From: Anoxynatronum sibiricum
GTDB lineage: Bacteria > Bacillota > Clostridia > Peptostreptococcales > Tindalliaceae
DNA: 64,000 bases
Direction of reading: 5' to 3'
Assembly: GCF_039414295.1 (NCBI RefSeq)
Contig: NZ_JBCITM010000022.1
Location: forward strand, 4,414 to 68,413
In this document: positions 26,601 to 36,711 of the stretch, piece by piece
Layout of the letters: each line of letters starts with the position of its first letter
Numbering within the stretch: position 1 is the first letter of the stretch
Translations under genes and position numbers: made by a program
Notes under the pieces: generated by a model
What the model was told of the DNA's origin: nothing
Database searches by the model: none
Seen by the model: the letters and a program-made list of their open reading frames with translations, nothing else

Positions 26601-27031
26601 GTCTCCTCAACTCCCTTGAGCTGCAGCAGCAGCTGAACCGGGAAGATACGGTGTTTCAGTTGCCCTTCATGCTGGGGGGGCAGTTGCAGAACCTGCAGGT
26701 TTATTTCATGAATCAGCGAAAGAACAAAAAAATTGACCCTCAGGACATGACAGTGCTGTTAAACTTCGACACCCGGCACATGGGAAATCTCAATGTGTTT
26801 GTGGGTGTGAAGTACAAAAAGATCGTCATGAAAATTGGTGTGGCCAGACAGGAAGATAAAGAATGGATCGACGCCCGCCGGGAAAAACTGGAAGAGATGA
26901 TGGCGGCTCTGGACCTTGAAATCAAAGACCTGAGCTACCGGGTGGAAGAAGAGCAGCATCTTATGAGCCTGGCCGAAGACCTGCAGGCATTCCGGGGCGT
27001 GCGTCATGGCCGGCTTGATCTGCGGATTTAG
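23612..27031 (+). CDS. Very large FliK-like (hook-length control type) protein
   Basis: The 1139-aa product is rich in Gln, Glu and Leu and predicted to be largely helical. It appears to be built from repeats of about 65-80 residues that start with forms of 'LxxxGxxVTxExVxxLxxL'; examples lie near residues 108, 225, 335 and 380. The last 110 residues (LPFMLGGQLQNLQVYFMNQ, then a basic region and ending EIKDLSYRVEEE) resemble the FliK C-terminal substrate-switch domain. FliK sets hook length and talks to FlhB; an FlhB-like gene follows 11 bases later. The length is more than twice that of typical FliK. It may correspond to the DUF6240 family of Clostridia. Confidence 0.65.
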   Translation: MISSFFDKINVPVRQPTYGRPDNRQALTGVLLEKNGREVSVMVSESRVVKALLKEPLQQEPGEKVVIDRRQIQQMETQEKKADEKMPQEKTVEEKTAANPADKLLERLQVPVNEDTRKALENLEKFGLEVNRGNLMALTTAKSLLEQVTGQLTHEKALKLLEQQIDLERTSLQELAQRLREMPEEKETFSFLKFLGLKKEMTTSEAEKQAQKIYGQKMGKDVADAIKALDKQGITISRQQVDRLINLQEKIFGLKDLKDETLTEVLKGKIEPSLENIYKLHRGVRQGMVAPPAAPGSGMGYGDPVSVPPAALHPAELARMADEIGRHLQAEGMEVTEERIHLAGVLLTGGVAVTGDTLEQMESLKAAVQLVAEKLDGHLLAALEKAGIQVEKEDIRQLAEWIREHEALQGTGKEAVLQSSDTPTGSTATNTEALKATLEQLEKQLEKLSQLDEKQLAQLIRQGGALRLEQLGPVAERITLTGLSETDQQALRLAQTLGRLSEMNLDTAALHLRRQAPMTLQQLVATQEMWKTQQLEGTVSGDAGKEEALPMAEPSRVDQVVAQYLAQQGMSPAAGGAHEDMEALRALGRQHLPLDETRVSQLYALRGAVENLQQMTLDEARQLVTSADPTSTGTPLEEKPLLELVPQALQQAEGGGSLEAGFQKIELLQLLQQLTPDVLALHMKHELPLTPEALKLTLQLLGGQMDLENYRQEMTLLMGRSSNENLLADKENVGQPGDKLQQLENITMPREMDGRMEMLLNRHVTEQFPHASSDPETGALLKAAAHALMAQQMPVNRESLQEMMQLMRLADDVEQRLNQQGMLPPERGGAPVMQQSLEELMNSLKATTKEETVLPTAPTTYQLEKMATTLSSLQALAGETDRKESLLSLLIKNATPLTLQEVKQMDLFLQNRHQTGQLLGQIMDLLKEEGNNGNRYAQEAVQQLSRLMEQATGQLRSGQGADEQLYRDAARILRELEPALQQMNPEARESLGQAGERLLNSLELQQQLNREDTVFQLPFMLGGQLQNLQVYFMNQRKNKKIDPQDMTVLLNFDTRHMGNLNVFVGVKYKKIVMKIGVARQEDKEWIDARREKLEEMMAALDLEIKDLSYRVEEEQHLMSLAEDLQAFRGVRHGRLDLRI

Positions 27032-27042
27032 GGGGCGCTTCC

Positions 27043-27357
27043 ATGAAAAAGGAATCCAAGTCATCGCCAAAATTGAAAAGTGCTGTAGCCCTGCGCTATG
27101 ATTTGCAGAAAGACTTTGCCCCCCGCATCACCGCAAAGGGAAAGGGCATTGTGGCTGAGAATATTCTCCGCCAGGCAGAAGATCACCAGGTGGCAGTGGT
27201 GGAAAACGAAAGGCTGGTGAAGGAATTGCTTCAGTTTGAGCTGGGAACAGAAATTCCCCCAGAGCTGTATGATATTGTGGCTCAGATTCTGGTGTTTGTG
27301 GAGTCGGTGGATGAAGAAAAAGGGCTTGCAGCCCTAAAACAGCAGAAACATTTATAA
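27043..27357 (+). CDS. FlhB C-terminal-like protein (FhlX/YlqH type)
   Basis: The 104-aa product corresponds to the cytoplasmic domain of the flagellar export switch FlhB without the membrane part: AVALRYDLQKDFAPRITAKGKG followed by AENILRQAEDHQVAVVENERLVKEL. The NPTH autocleavage motif is absent, as in the FhlX/YlqH group, which can replace the FlhB cytoplasmic C-terminus in Bacillus. Position directly after the FliK-like gene supports a joint role in export specificity. Confidence 0.88.
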   Translation: MKKESKSSPKLKSAVALRYDLQKDFAPRITAKGKGIVAENILRQAEDHQVAVVENERLVKELLQFELGTEIPPELYDIVAQILVFVESVDEEKGLAALKQQKHL

Positions 27358-27373
27358 AGAATGCTTCAACCTC

Positions 27374-27401
27374 TAAAGTTGGTGGAATTTCCAGTCGATA
27401 T
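27374..27401 (+). promoter_or_regulatory. SigD (sigma-28) promoter of the flagellin gene
   Basis: TAAA (27374-27377), 16 bases, GTCGATAT (27394-27401). This is the best SigD match in the window and leaves an untranslated leader of about 150 bases before flagellin. Confidence 0.7.
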
Positions 27402-27560
27402 AGGTGTTGAAACCAATCATCATCACCCCATCGACTGTGAACAACTGTCACATACAAAGCACTTCAGGATCATCGGCAAAGTGCCACGGAGGGCATCACC
27501 GCCGCGTCAGTACCATGGAGGGTTCAGACATCAAATTAAATTGAGTGGAGGGAATCACCC

Positions 27561-30107
27561 ATGAGAATCAATCACAACATACCGGCACTGAATGCTCACC
27601 GAATTTTAAACCGTAACAATACCAGCGCAGCAGGCACCATGGAACGCCTGTCTTCAGGCCGCCGCATCAACCGTGCCAAAGACGATGCCGCCGGCATGGC
27701 CATCAGTGAAAAAATGAAAACCCAGATTCGTGGACTTCGAAAAGCCAGCCAGAACACCCTTGACGGCATTTCATTGATTCAGACGGCAGAAGGTGCCATG
27801 AACGAAGTGCATGCCATGCTGCAGCGAATGCGGGAATTGGCAGTGCAATCGGCCAACGGCACCACCACCGATGATGACCGGGCTGCCATTCAGGCAGAAG
27901 TGAACCAGTTGACCTCTGAAGTAAACCGGATTGCCAATGGCACCGAGTTCAATACACGAAATCTATTGAGAGGCAATGAAGCTCCAGATTCAAATACAAT
28001 AACACATAGAATGAGCACTGGTGCACCAGCTAGTGTTCAAGGTATGATGAAGCCTGATGTTGACATTCAATCAGAATCACTGAGTATTATCATTGACGGC
28101 CAGACGAGAACAGTACGATTGAATAGCGTAGATGAGGAAGCCGGTTTCGATCAAAGATTGGAAGTTATTAATAATGCACTTGGTGATTTAGGGTCAGCTG
28201 TGTGGCTAGATCAGAATAGAGGAATATTTGAGATTCGAACTACAACAGTTGGTGGAAACAGTAGTGTTTCCATTGAAGGATCCACTAAGGCTTTAGAAGC
28301 ATATGGACTCCAGGCAGGAAGATTTCCTGGAACAGCAGAGATTGACGCAGGAAAAGCAACTGGATCCATTTATTTCAATGGTCTTCCTGAAGCAGGCTCT
28401 ACCATAACGATTGGAGAGAATAGAATTGAGTTTTACGATAGTAACGTTGCTCCTTATACAGGTTCCAACAGACCAATTGATATTTTCAATAAGGCGGCAG
28501 GGGCATATAGAACTGAACAAGAAATCATTGATATCATCACAGACATGGATTTTGTAGGTGTTGGGGAAGTGAGACAAGACACCATTCCCGGGTTGTTCTT
28601 GAATATAGAGACTGCAAGCATAAAAAAAGGGACCGGCGGGGTTGCTAATTTCGATGAAGATGTCGAAAGACAAGCTGGAGAATACGAGGTTCGTCTCCTC
28701 ACCAACCCACAACCTGGAGATACGATCACCATAGCCGGAGTTGAATTTGTGTTTGGTGGAGATGACATAATAATTGGTGCTAATCTAGGCGAAACTGCTG
28801 AAAACCTTCGTTTAGCCATCGATTCATCTTCTTTAGGAGAGAGATTCACTAGCTCACCTGGAGGAGTCGGTGTTATTGAGCTTGAAGAAGTTAGAATTGC
28901 AGGCACTGGAGCCACCCCGCTTGAGGTAATCCCAACAGGCACATTGAATGCTACAACAAGCATAACCGAAGATAGCAATCTTGGTGTTTATAGTTTTGAT
29001 ATAGATGACGCTTTTTCTGACTGGGACAGAATAAACATCGGAGGAAAGGTGTACTTGTACAAATCTGATGGGAGTGGCGATTTTACCGGAGGAACTATTG
29101 CGCAGCAAGCAGCTTCTCTTGCTGCTATCATTGAAGAAAGAGATGGCAGATTTTCCGTAACTTCAACTGGAGGCATAATTACAATCACTGAAAACAGTAT
29201 GACACAAGTTTCTAGTCCTGATCTTGCGGCACCTATGGTGTTTCAAGCTATTGAAGTCCCAGGAGTGTACTCGTTTGAGTTGCAAGATATTCCTGAACCT
29301 GGAGATAGAGTAACAATTAGCGGTCAGGTATTTGTCTTTGGAAGTGATCCCGGACAAGTGGAGATTGGATCGACGATTGTAGAAACTGCTGCCAACTTGA
29401 GAAATGCCATAACACTAAATACGGATCTTATGGCACGATTTGAAACTGCTGGCGGGACAGGCGCAACGATCAGACTGAGAGAGCAAGTAGGAGAAGCTAC
29501 TGGTGAAAAACCTGTATTCACTACAACGATGAGTACTAAAGTGAATAGAGTTATTCTCGAAGCCGAAGTCGATGGTTTTGCAGGACAAGCTGTATTCATC
29601 GAAGGAACTCCAAAGGAATTTGTGGCAAACTTGCAAATAGGTCCTAACCAGGGGCAGGGATTCCGACTGTCGGTGGGCGATATTCGTGCGGACAAGTTAT
29701 TAATTAGCTCAAATTCTCCGGACGGAAATACTGGTGTTACTGGGGCTGCGTTTATTGAAATTGCAGGTGTGACTGATGGCTTATCAGAACGCACAATTCA
29801 ATATGCAGTGAATGTGTCAACAGAGGAGTATGCGACTTCGGCCATCACGGTTTACAACAACGCCATTGTCAAAGTGGCCCAGCTGCGTGGTGAGCTGGGT
29901 GCCATTCAGAACCGGCTGGAGTACACCTCTGCCAACCTGGACAACACTCAGGAAAACATGACAGCGGCCCTTTCCCGTATTGAAGATACCGACATGGCCC
30001 TTGAAATGAGTGAATACACCAAAATGAACATCATGATGCAGGCTGGTACCAGCATGCTGGCCCAGGCTAATCAGATGCCCCAGATGGTGCTGCAGCTGCT
30101 GGGATAA
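27561..30107 (+). CDS. hag: Flagellin with large variable central domain
   Basis: The 848-aa product is the filament subunit. The D0/D1 ends are canonical: MRINHNIPALNAHRILN through VQSANGTTTDDDRAAIQ at the N-terminus, and LRGELGAIQNRLEYTSANL to MLAQANQMPQMVLQLLG at the C-terminus. Between about residues 138 and 755 lies a surface domain made of related beta-rich units (PGDTITIAGVEFVFG, PGDRVTISGQVFVFG, DRINIGGKVYLY, GSTITIGENRIEFY). The DNA of this middle part (about 27970-29820) is clearly AT-richer, with ATA, AGA and TTA codons rare elsewhere, suggesting acquisition by recombination. ATG 27561 follows GGAGGG. Confidence 0.95.
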   Translation: MRINHNIPALNAHRILNRNNTSAAGTMERLSSGRRINRAKDDAAGMAISEKMKTQIRGLRKASQNTLDGISLIQTAEGAMNEVHAMLQRMRELAVQSANGTTTDDDRAAIQAEVNQLTSEVNRIANGTEFNTRNLLRGNEAPDSNTITHRMSTGAPASVQGMMKPDVDIQSESLSIIIDGQTRTVRLNSVDEEAGFDQRLEVINNALGDLGSAVWLDQNRGIFEIRTTTVGGNSSVSIEGSTKALEAYGLQAGRFPGTAEIDAGKATGSIYFNGLPEAGSTITIGENRIEFYDSNVAPYTGSNRPIDIFNKAAGAYRTEQEIIDIITDMDFVGVGEVRQDTIPGLFLNIETASIKKGTGGVANFDEDVERQAGEYEVRLLTNPQPGDTITIAGVEFVFGGDDIIIGANLGETAENLRLAIDSSSLGERFTSSPGGVGVIELEEVRIAGTGATPLEVIPTGTLNATTSITEDSNLGVYSFDIDDAFSDWDRINIGGKVYLYKSDGSGDFTGGTIAQQAASLAAIIEERDGRFSVTSTGGIITITENSMTQVSSPDLAAPMVFQAIEVPGVYSFELQDIPEPGDRVTISGQVFVFGSDPGQVEIGSTIVETAANLRNAITLNTDLMARFETAGGTGATIRLREQVGEATGEKPVFTTTMSTKVNRVILEAEVDGFAGQAVFIEGTPKEFVANLQIGPNQGQGFRLSVGDIRADKLLISSNSPDGNTGVTGAAFIEIAGVTDGLSERTIQYAVNVSTEEYATSAITVYNNAIVKVAQLRGELGAIQNRLEYTSANLDNTQENMTAALSRIEDTDMALEMSEYTKMNIMMQAGTSMLAQANQMPQMVLQLLG

Positions 30108-30136
30108 TCAGTGGCTGATGATGACTTAAAACGATG

Positions 30137-30166
30137 GAGCCGATCATCAGAAGAGATGATCGGCTC
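30137..30166 (+). terminator. Hairpin after the flagellin gene
   Basis: GAGCCGATCATC pairs perfectly with GATGATCGGCTC. The following sequence (TTATG) is poor in T, so it may stabilise flagellin mRNA while permitting read-through into fliS. Confidence 0.65.
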
Positions 30167-30229
30167 TTATGTGAATTGTTGATAACGTCGATAGACGTGA
30201 ACTGATGGGAAAGCAGGGGAGGTTTAACG

Positions 30230-30703
30230 ATGACAGAGCAAGAACAGTTGGAGCAGCAGGTAGCCCAAGCCAGTGACATCGATCTGGTGGTCATGCTGCT
30301 GGAGGGAATCAATATTCGTCTGGGTGAAGGCATTGAAGCTGTGACTTCCGGTGATCATGAACGACTGACAACGGCTGTGGAAAAGGTGCGTGCCATTTTG
30401 GGAGAACTGCTGGCAACCCTCTGGGGTGACTCAGAGGTGGCCATTCAATCACGGCAGATCTATCTCTACATGAACAAACTGGTGACAGATGCGGCTAATC
30501 GGCAGGCAAATGAACCGCTGGAAGAAGCTAAGAAGGTACTGAAGCCGTTGCTGGATGGCTGGCAGCATCTGGCAAAGCACCCAGAGCTGGCAGAAGCACC
30601 GACAGCCACCCAAGGCCCCTCAGTGGTGGCAGGCATGACCTATGGCAAGGGAACTCTGAATGAAAGCGTGATGAACAGCGGGAACCGGCTGGGCAAAGGC
30701 TGA
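30230..30703 (+). CDS. fliS: Flagellar export chaperone FliS
   Basis: The 157-aa product has the FliS helical-bundle pattern: QASDIDLVVMLLEGINIRLGEG near the N-terminus (the family's 'ASPxELVxMLYDGxIxxL'), then the alternating helices around SRQIYLYMNKLVTDA. FliS caps the flagellin C-terminus in the cytoplasm before export. A glycine/serine-rich tail of about 35 residues extends beyond the usual end. It lies directly downstream of flagellin, as expected. ATG 30230 follows GGGGAGG. Confidence 0.85.
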   Translation: MTEQEQLEQQVAQASDIDLVVMLLEGINIRLGEGIEAVTSGDHERLTTAVEKVRAILGELLATLWGDSEVAIQSRQIYLYMNKLVTDAANRQANEPLEEAKKVLKPLLDGWQHLAKHPELAEAPTATQGPSVVAGMTYGKGTLNESVMNSGNRLGKG

Positions 30704-30738
30704 AGCGCTTCAATAAAACTGACGACTTTTCACCAACT

Positions 30739-30778
30739 AAAAGACCGGAGAAGCGGCCCACGCTTACTCCGGTCTTTT
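30739..30778 (+). terminator. Rho-independent terminator after fliS
   Basis: AAAAGACCGGAG pairs with CTCCGGTCTTTT with an inner AAGCG/CGCTT pair. It can also end minus-strand transcripts. Confidence 0.85.
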
Positions 30779-30815
30779 GGTTATACTCCCTGCTGACTGC
30801 CAATTAACATTGTCA

Positions 30816-30922
30816 CTTTTGAAGTTAACAAATCACTATTCCCTGTTAACGAGCCACTTTAGCTCAGTGGTATAATGATCTTTGCCGCTTTTGAAGTTAA
30901 CAATTCACTATTCCCTGTTAAC
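30816..30922. repeat. Pair of 35-bp direct repeats around a tRNA-like fragment
   Basis: Two 35-base copies (30816-30850 and 30888-30922) differ at one base. Each starts CTTTTGAAGTTAACAA and ends TATTCCCTGTTAAC, so each copy also holds a GTTAACA...TGTTAAC dyad. The 37-base interval contains GCCACTTTAGCTCAGTGGTA (30853-30872), which reads like the acceptor and D-arm start of a tRNA but lacks the rest. Confidence 0.7.
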
Positions 30923-30935
30923 TATCCACTGCCAT

Positions 30936-33089
30936 TTATTGGAACTTGTCTGACGCTTCTTTGTCCAAAGAACTGTCGGAAGCTGTCTCATCGTAACGAG
31001 CCGGGTCATATTGGTCATCCTGGTTGATGGAGTCATCCTGGTAAGCCGGATAAGCATCGCTTTTGTCATATGCCGCTGCAGGACTTATGACCTGCTCTGT
31101 CTTTTCTTCATAAGTGGTGGGTCTTTCCAGCAGCTGCTCACGGGTCACGAACTGATCCAACAACTCGGTGGTTTCCCGGGTCATTTGGTTCAGCACCTGA
31201 GCGGTTGATGCAATTTCTTCCACCGAAGCCGAAGACTCCTGAGAAGCGGCTGCGATTTGCTGGGCGATGGCTGACTGATCCATGGCAACGGAAGAAATAT
31301 GGTCAATTTTGGATAGAATGGAGTCTTTGCTGCGGTTGACCGAACTGATGGAGGAACTTGCCTGACTGATTTTTGGCGGCATTTTGGTAATGTCGTTGAG
31401 GATGGCTTTGAAGGAATCAATGGAGTTGTGAACCACGTCCTCCTGCTTTTTCAGTTGCTGAATGTTATCCGCGGTGGTTTTGACGATGGTATGGCTTTCG
31501 TGAACGATGCCTTCCAACAACTGGTTGATATGAGCCGAAGACTGGCTGGATTGCTCTGCCAGTTTTCGCACCTCGTCAGCCACAACAGCGAAGCCTCTGC
31601 CGGCATCGCCTGCCCGGGCGGCTTCAATGGCAGCATTCAGTGCCAGTAGATTGGTCTGGGCAGAAATTTGATTGATGGAATTGGTGATGTCTCCAATTTC
31701 CCGCAAACGCTTATCCAACTGCTGCACCTGCTGGCCAATGTCATTGAAGGCCTGGCCGATGATGGCGGTGGAGCTCACCAGCTCATTCAGTTGACTGCTG
31801 CCTACAGAAACCAGCTCGCCGGTCTTTTCGGCATCTGACTGGACAGATTCAATGACCTGCACGGTGCCCTCCAGTTCCCGTCCAAAATCACCGAGAATCT
31901 GGCTGATGGCTGCCAGTTCCTCTGCCTGGGAATTGGAGCCGGAGGCAACTTCCTGAATGGAGGTGGCCACTTCCTGAGAAGCCAGTGACATATCATCGCA
32001 GATTTTTGCCAGGGAGTGGGCACTTTCATCAGTATACCCCATGTTCTGCTTGGTTTGCTGAAGGGTTTCAGAAACCCGGGTTAAGGTGATGGCCAGCGCT
32101 TTTTTGATGGAGCCAAACTCATTTTTCTGGTTCTCATCCAGCTCTGGAGTAAAGTCGCCGGTGGCAACCACTTCAAAAACCTTGCTAATTTCTTTGGTAG
32201 AAGAACGGATAATCAACATGACGACAAGGGAAATAAAGAACAGCAACAGTGCGGCAATGAAGGTAATACTGATGATTTTGCGCACATTCGCCTGATGAAT
32301 GGCCAGACTGTCCTCATAAAGAACGCCGGCCATTTCACGGTCTTGGTCCATGATGATGGAGAGGTTGTTGATCATGGAACGGCCCATGGTTTCCAGAGAG
32401 CCGGAAAGCTGGGCAACGGATGATTGAAGCTCGAACAGCTCCAGTTCCTGCTCGGAGGCACCTTCTTCAGGCGCGGCAGCAGGTGAAGCCTCTGTCTGCC
32501 GGGGTGGTTCGGCAGCTGTATCAACCTCAGGAGGGGAAGTTTCAGCAATGCCTTCCAACGGTTCACCCTCAGTCTGGGTGTCTCCCGGCACTTCGGCGGT
32601 TGGCGCTTCGCCGGCTGTGGCGGCTCGTGCCTGGGCACTTTGGGCTACCCGAACCTCCCGGCTGAGACGCGAGTGCTGTTCCAGGCTTGCTGCGAAAGTC
32701 GCCCAGGTATTGAGAAAATCACCGTGAGTTCGCTTGGCTGTGTCAAAAAGAACTTGTTGGTTGGAATCTGGTCGAATACCTTCACCGTAAGCTGTGAAAA
32801 GGGCAGTGGTGGACTCGTTTAACTTCTCCACTTCATCAGCCACGCTGGGGAAGTAACCATAGGCCGTCAGACGACCGATTTCCAGCCGGGCAACCATCAG
32901 CTGATTGGTCAGCTCCATGGCCAGTTGTGTGCGGAGAACCGCCTCTTCATTGATTCGCTCCACATTCTGGTTGATGGCGTTCATTCCCTGAAGCCCGCTG
33001 TAGCCAATCCAGGCAGTGGACAGGATCGCCAGCAAAACAATCACGGCGATGCTGTGGGTGATACGCAGGTTGTTGAATAGCTTATGCAT
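30936..33089 (-). CDS. Methyl-accepting chemotaxis protein with a long low-complexity insert
   Basis: The 717-aa chemoreceptor has a first membrane helix at residues 13-32 (SIAVIVLLAILSTAWIGYSG), a helical extracellular sensor resembling a four-helix-bundle module, a second helix near residues 272-292, a HAMP-like stretch, and the cytoplasmic signalling hairpin with tip NLLALNAAIEAARAGDAGRG. The sensor is interrupted near residues 150-210 by a Pro/Ala/Glu-rich segment with no predicted fold. The C-terminal 65 residues are acidic and disordered and carry no CheR-binding pentapeptide. Ligand unknown. It lies convergent to the fliS operon. Confidence 0.92.
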   Translation of the reverse strand: MHKLFNNLRITHSIAVIVLLAILSTAWIGYSGLQGMNAINQNVERINEEAVLRTQLAMELTNQLMVARLEIGRLTAYGYFPSVADEVEKLNESTTALFTAYGEGIRPDSNQQVLFDTAKRTHGDFLNTWATFAASLEQHSRLSREVRVAQSAQARAATAGEAPTAEVPGDTQTEGEPLEGIAETSPPEVDTAAEPPRQTEASPAAAPEEGASEQELELFELQSSVAQLSGSLETMGRSMINNLSIIMDQDREMAGVLYEDSLAIHQANVRKIISITFIAALLLFFISLVVMLIIRSSTKEISKVFEVVATGDFTPELDENQKNEFGSIKKALAITLTRVSETLQQTKQNMGYTDESAHSLAKICDDMSLASQEVATSIQEVASGSNSQAEELAAISQILGDFGRELEGTVQVIESVQSDAEKTGELVSVGSSQLNELVSSTAIIGQAFNDIGQQVQQLDKRLREIGDITNSINQISAQTNLLALNAAIEAARAGDAGRGFAVVADEVRKLAEQSSQSSAHINQLLEGIVHESHTIVKTTADNIQQLKKQEDVVHNSIDSFKAILNDITKMPPKISQASSSISSVNRSKDSILSKIDHISSVAMDQSAIAQQIAAASQESSASVEEIASTAQVLNQMTRETTELLDQFVTREQLLERPTTYEEKTEQVISPAAAYDKSDAYPAYQDDSINQDDQYDPARYDETASDSSLDKEASDKFQ

Positions 33090-33551
33090 AGTCTTCCTCC
33101 TTCAGTCATCTAAAAATATCACAAGCATTATGTAAGGGGCCCAATAAGGGCGCGAACAACAAGAACAACAAGAATGACAGGACTTAGGGAAACATGATGG
33201 ATTTAAATAATGAGGAATGGGAAACTGAAAAAGAAAAGCAGCCTCAGCAGTGGCGGTTCACCTGATGGTAAGTATAAATGATAACGTTGCTGTTATTTTT
33301 ATACTAACATCCATTTTACCATAGTCGAAAGAGGGAAACCAGTCTTGAATACGTTTTCTTTGACAGTCTTCTTTTCGGCGTGATCATCGTCAGGGCCGGA
33401 GCTTTCAGCAGTGGATACCGGCATGGATATATCAACAGCTGAGTCAAAGGCTGATTTCTATTGGAAGTCAAAAAGGCCAGCCCGGCTGCGTTCTTCGAAA
33501 AATATGCTATACTGAAATCATTCTATCCAAACAAATACAAGGGGGAACACC
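33090..33551. other. Intergenic region between the MCP and tex genes
   Basis: This 462-base stretch has no convincing gene. It contains tandem AACAACAAG units near 33156-33172 and an AT-rich patch with ATAACGTTGCTGTTAT (33280-33296), which may be part of an MCP promoter on the minus strand. The promoter of tex is at its right end. Confidence 0.5.
33505..33513 (+). promoter_or_regulatory. Extended -10 promoter of tex
   Basis: TGCTATACT is an extended -10 (TGN plus TATACT) located 39 bases before the tex start. A good -35 is not evident, as is usual for extended -10 promoters. Confidence 0.5.
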
Positions 33552-35711
<2,160 letters not shown>

Positions 35712-35740
35712 TTGCACGAAAGGCCGCCTTGCCTTATAAT
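35712..35740 (+). promoter_or_regulatory. Sigma-A promoter of ribU, embedded in the tex terminator hairpin
   Basis: TTGCAC (35712-35717), 17 bases, TATAAT (35735-35740). AGGCCGCCTT (35721-35730) pairs with AAGGCGGCCT (35748-35757), so the -10 element sits in the loop of a hairpin that also ends tex transcripts. Confidence 0.75.
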
Positions 35741-35773
35741 GAAAGCAAAGGCGGCCTGTGCTGCTTCATACAA

Positions 35774-35885
35774 GTCTTCAGGGCAGGGTGAAATTCCCGA
35801 CCGGCGGTAAAGTCCGCGAGTCGCTGTGGCGATTGAACTGGTGAGATTCCGGTACCGACAGTATAGTCTGGATGGGAGAAGATGA
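35774..35885 (+). promoter_or_regulatory. FMN riboswitch (RFN element)
   Basis: All conserved RFN segments are in order: TCTTCAGGGCAGGGTGAAAT, CCCGACCGGCGGTAAAGTCC, GAACTGGTGAGATTCCGGTA, CCGACAGTATAGTCTGGATG and GGGAGAAGATG. It precedes the riboflavin importer gene ribU, the standard target, and lowers expression when FMN is plentiful. Confidence 0.98.
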
Positions 35886-35915
35886 ACGTGTTTTTGTTAA
35901 TCTTGTCATGCATCG

Positions 35916-35941
35916 GCGCCTGAAGACCAGGCGCTCTTTTT
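35916..35941 (+). terminator. Riboswitch-controlled terminator
   Basis: GCGCCTG pairs with CAGGCGC and is followed by TCTTTTT. It lies between the RFN element and ribU, so control is probably at transcription termination. Confidence 0.85.
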
Positions 35942-35966
35942 ATGAAAACAATCAGGAGGGACAACA

Positions 35967-36581
35967 ATGGAAAAAGTGGAAAAAGCAACCCCTGTCACCC
36001 GTTCCCGGCTGACCACCAGCCAGTTGACCAAAATATCGGCCCTGGCGGTCATGGCCTATGTGTTAATGTTTCTGGAGTTTGGGCTTCCTTTCTTCCCAGG
36101 ATTTCTAAAAGTGGATTTCAGTGATTTGCCAGCCCTCATCGGCGCATTTGCCATGGGGCCTGTGGCAGGTATTCTGATTCAGCTGGTGAAAAACCTGATT
36201 CACTTTATCACCAAAAGCTGGTCTGGCGGTGTGGGAGAATTGGCCAATTTTATTGTGGGCGTCTTTTATGTGGTGCCGGCAGCCTTGATTTATCATTACA
36301 AAAAAGATCAAAAACATGCCCTGCTGGGTATGTTGGTGGGCACTGTTTGCATGACTGTTCTGGGATCTTCTGCCAACTATTTTGTGCTGATTCCCATGTA
36401 CTCCCAGTTTATGCCCCTGGAAGCCATTATTGAAATGGGTGCGGTGATCAACCCCCGCATTGTCGATGTGAAAACCCTGGTTCTTTACGGCATCGCCCCC
36501 TTCAATTTTTTTAAGGGGCTTATGATCGCCGGAATGACCCTGGTACTCTACAAGCGCATTTCACCCCTTCTGAAAAAATGA
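35967..36581 (+). CDS. ribU: Riboflavin ECF transporter S component
   Basis: The 204-aa product is the substrate-binding membrane subunit for riboflavin uptake by an energy-coupling factor transporter. It has about six membrane helices and the family hallmarks LKVDFSDLPALIGAFAMGP and NLIHF near residues 48-80. The FMN riboswitch upstream confirms the substrate. The shared energising module (EcfA1/A2/T) is not in this window. ATG 35967 follows CAGGAGGGACAAC. Confidence 0.95.
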   Translation: MEKVEKATPVTRSRLTTSQLTKISALAVMAYVLMFLEFGLPFFPGFLKVDFSDLPALIGAFAMGPVAGILIQLVKNLIHFITKSWSGGVGELANFIVGVFYVVPAALIYHYKKDQKHALLGMLVGTVCMTVLGSSANYFVLIPMYSQFMPLEAIIEMGAVINPRIVDVKTLVLYGIAPFNFFKGLMIAGMTLVLYKRISPLLKK

Positions 36582-36601
36582 GTTTCCCTGGCCGGATCCT
36601 C

Positions 36602-36629
36602 TTGTCAAAATGCGCCAGTGTGCTATACT
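36602..36629 (+). promoter_or_regulatory. Sigma-A promoter of the tsaE operon
   Basis: TTGTCA (36602-36607), 16 bases, TATACT (36624-36629), with a TG one base before the -10. A hairpin AGGGCTTCCG/CGGGAGCCCT lies between it and tsaE (36656-36681), followed at a distance by TTTTTT, possibly an attenuator. Confidence 0.6.
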
Positions 36630-36711
36630 GAAAAAAGTAATGATCCAAACCATCAGGGCTTCCGGAAATACGGGAGCCCTCGCCTTGGTTTTTTGGAAGG
36701 AGAAGCAGTTC

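Noticed and set aside
30816..30922. CRISPR array of two 35-bp repeats with a 37-bp spacer
   Set aside because: Only two copies, the spacer contains a tRNA-like piece, no leader-type run, and no cas gene in the window.
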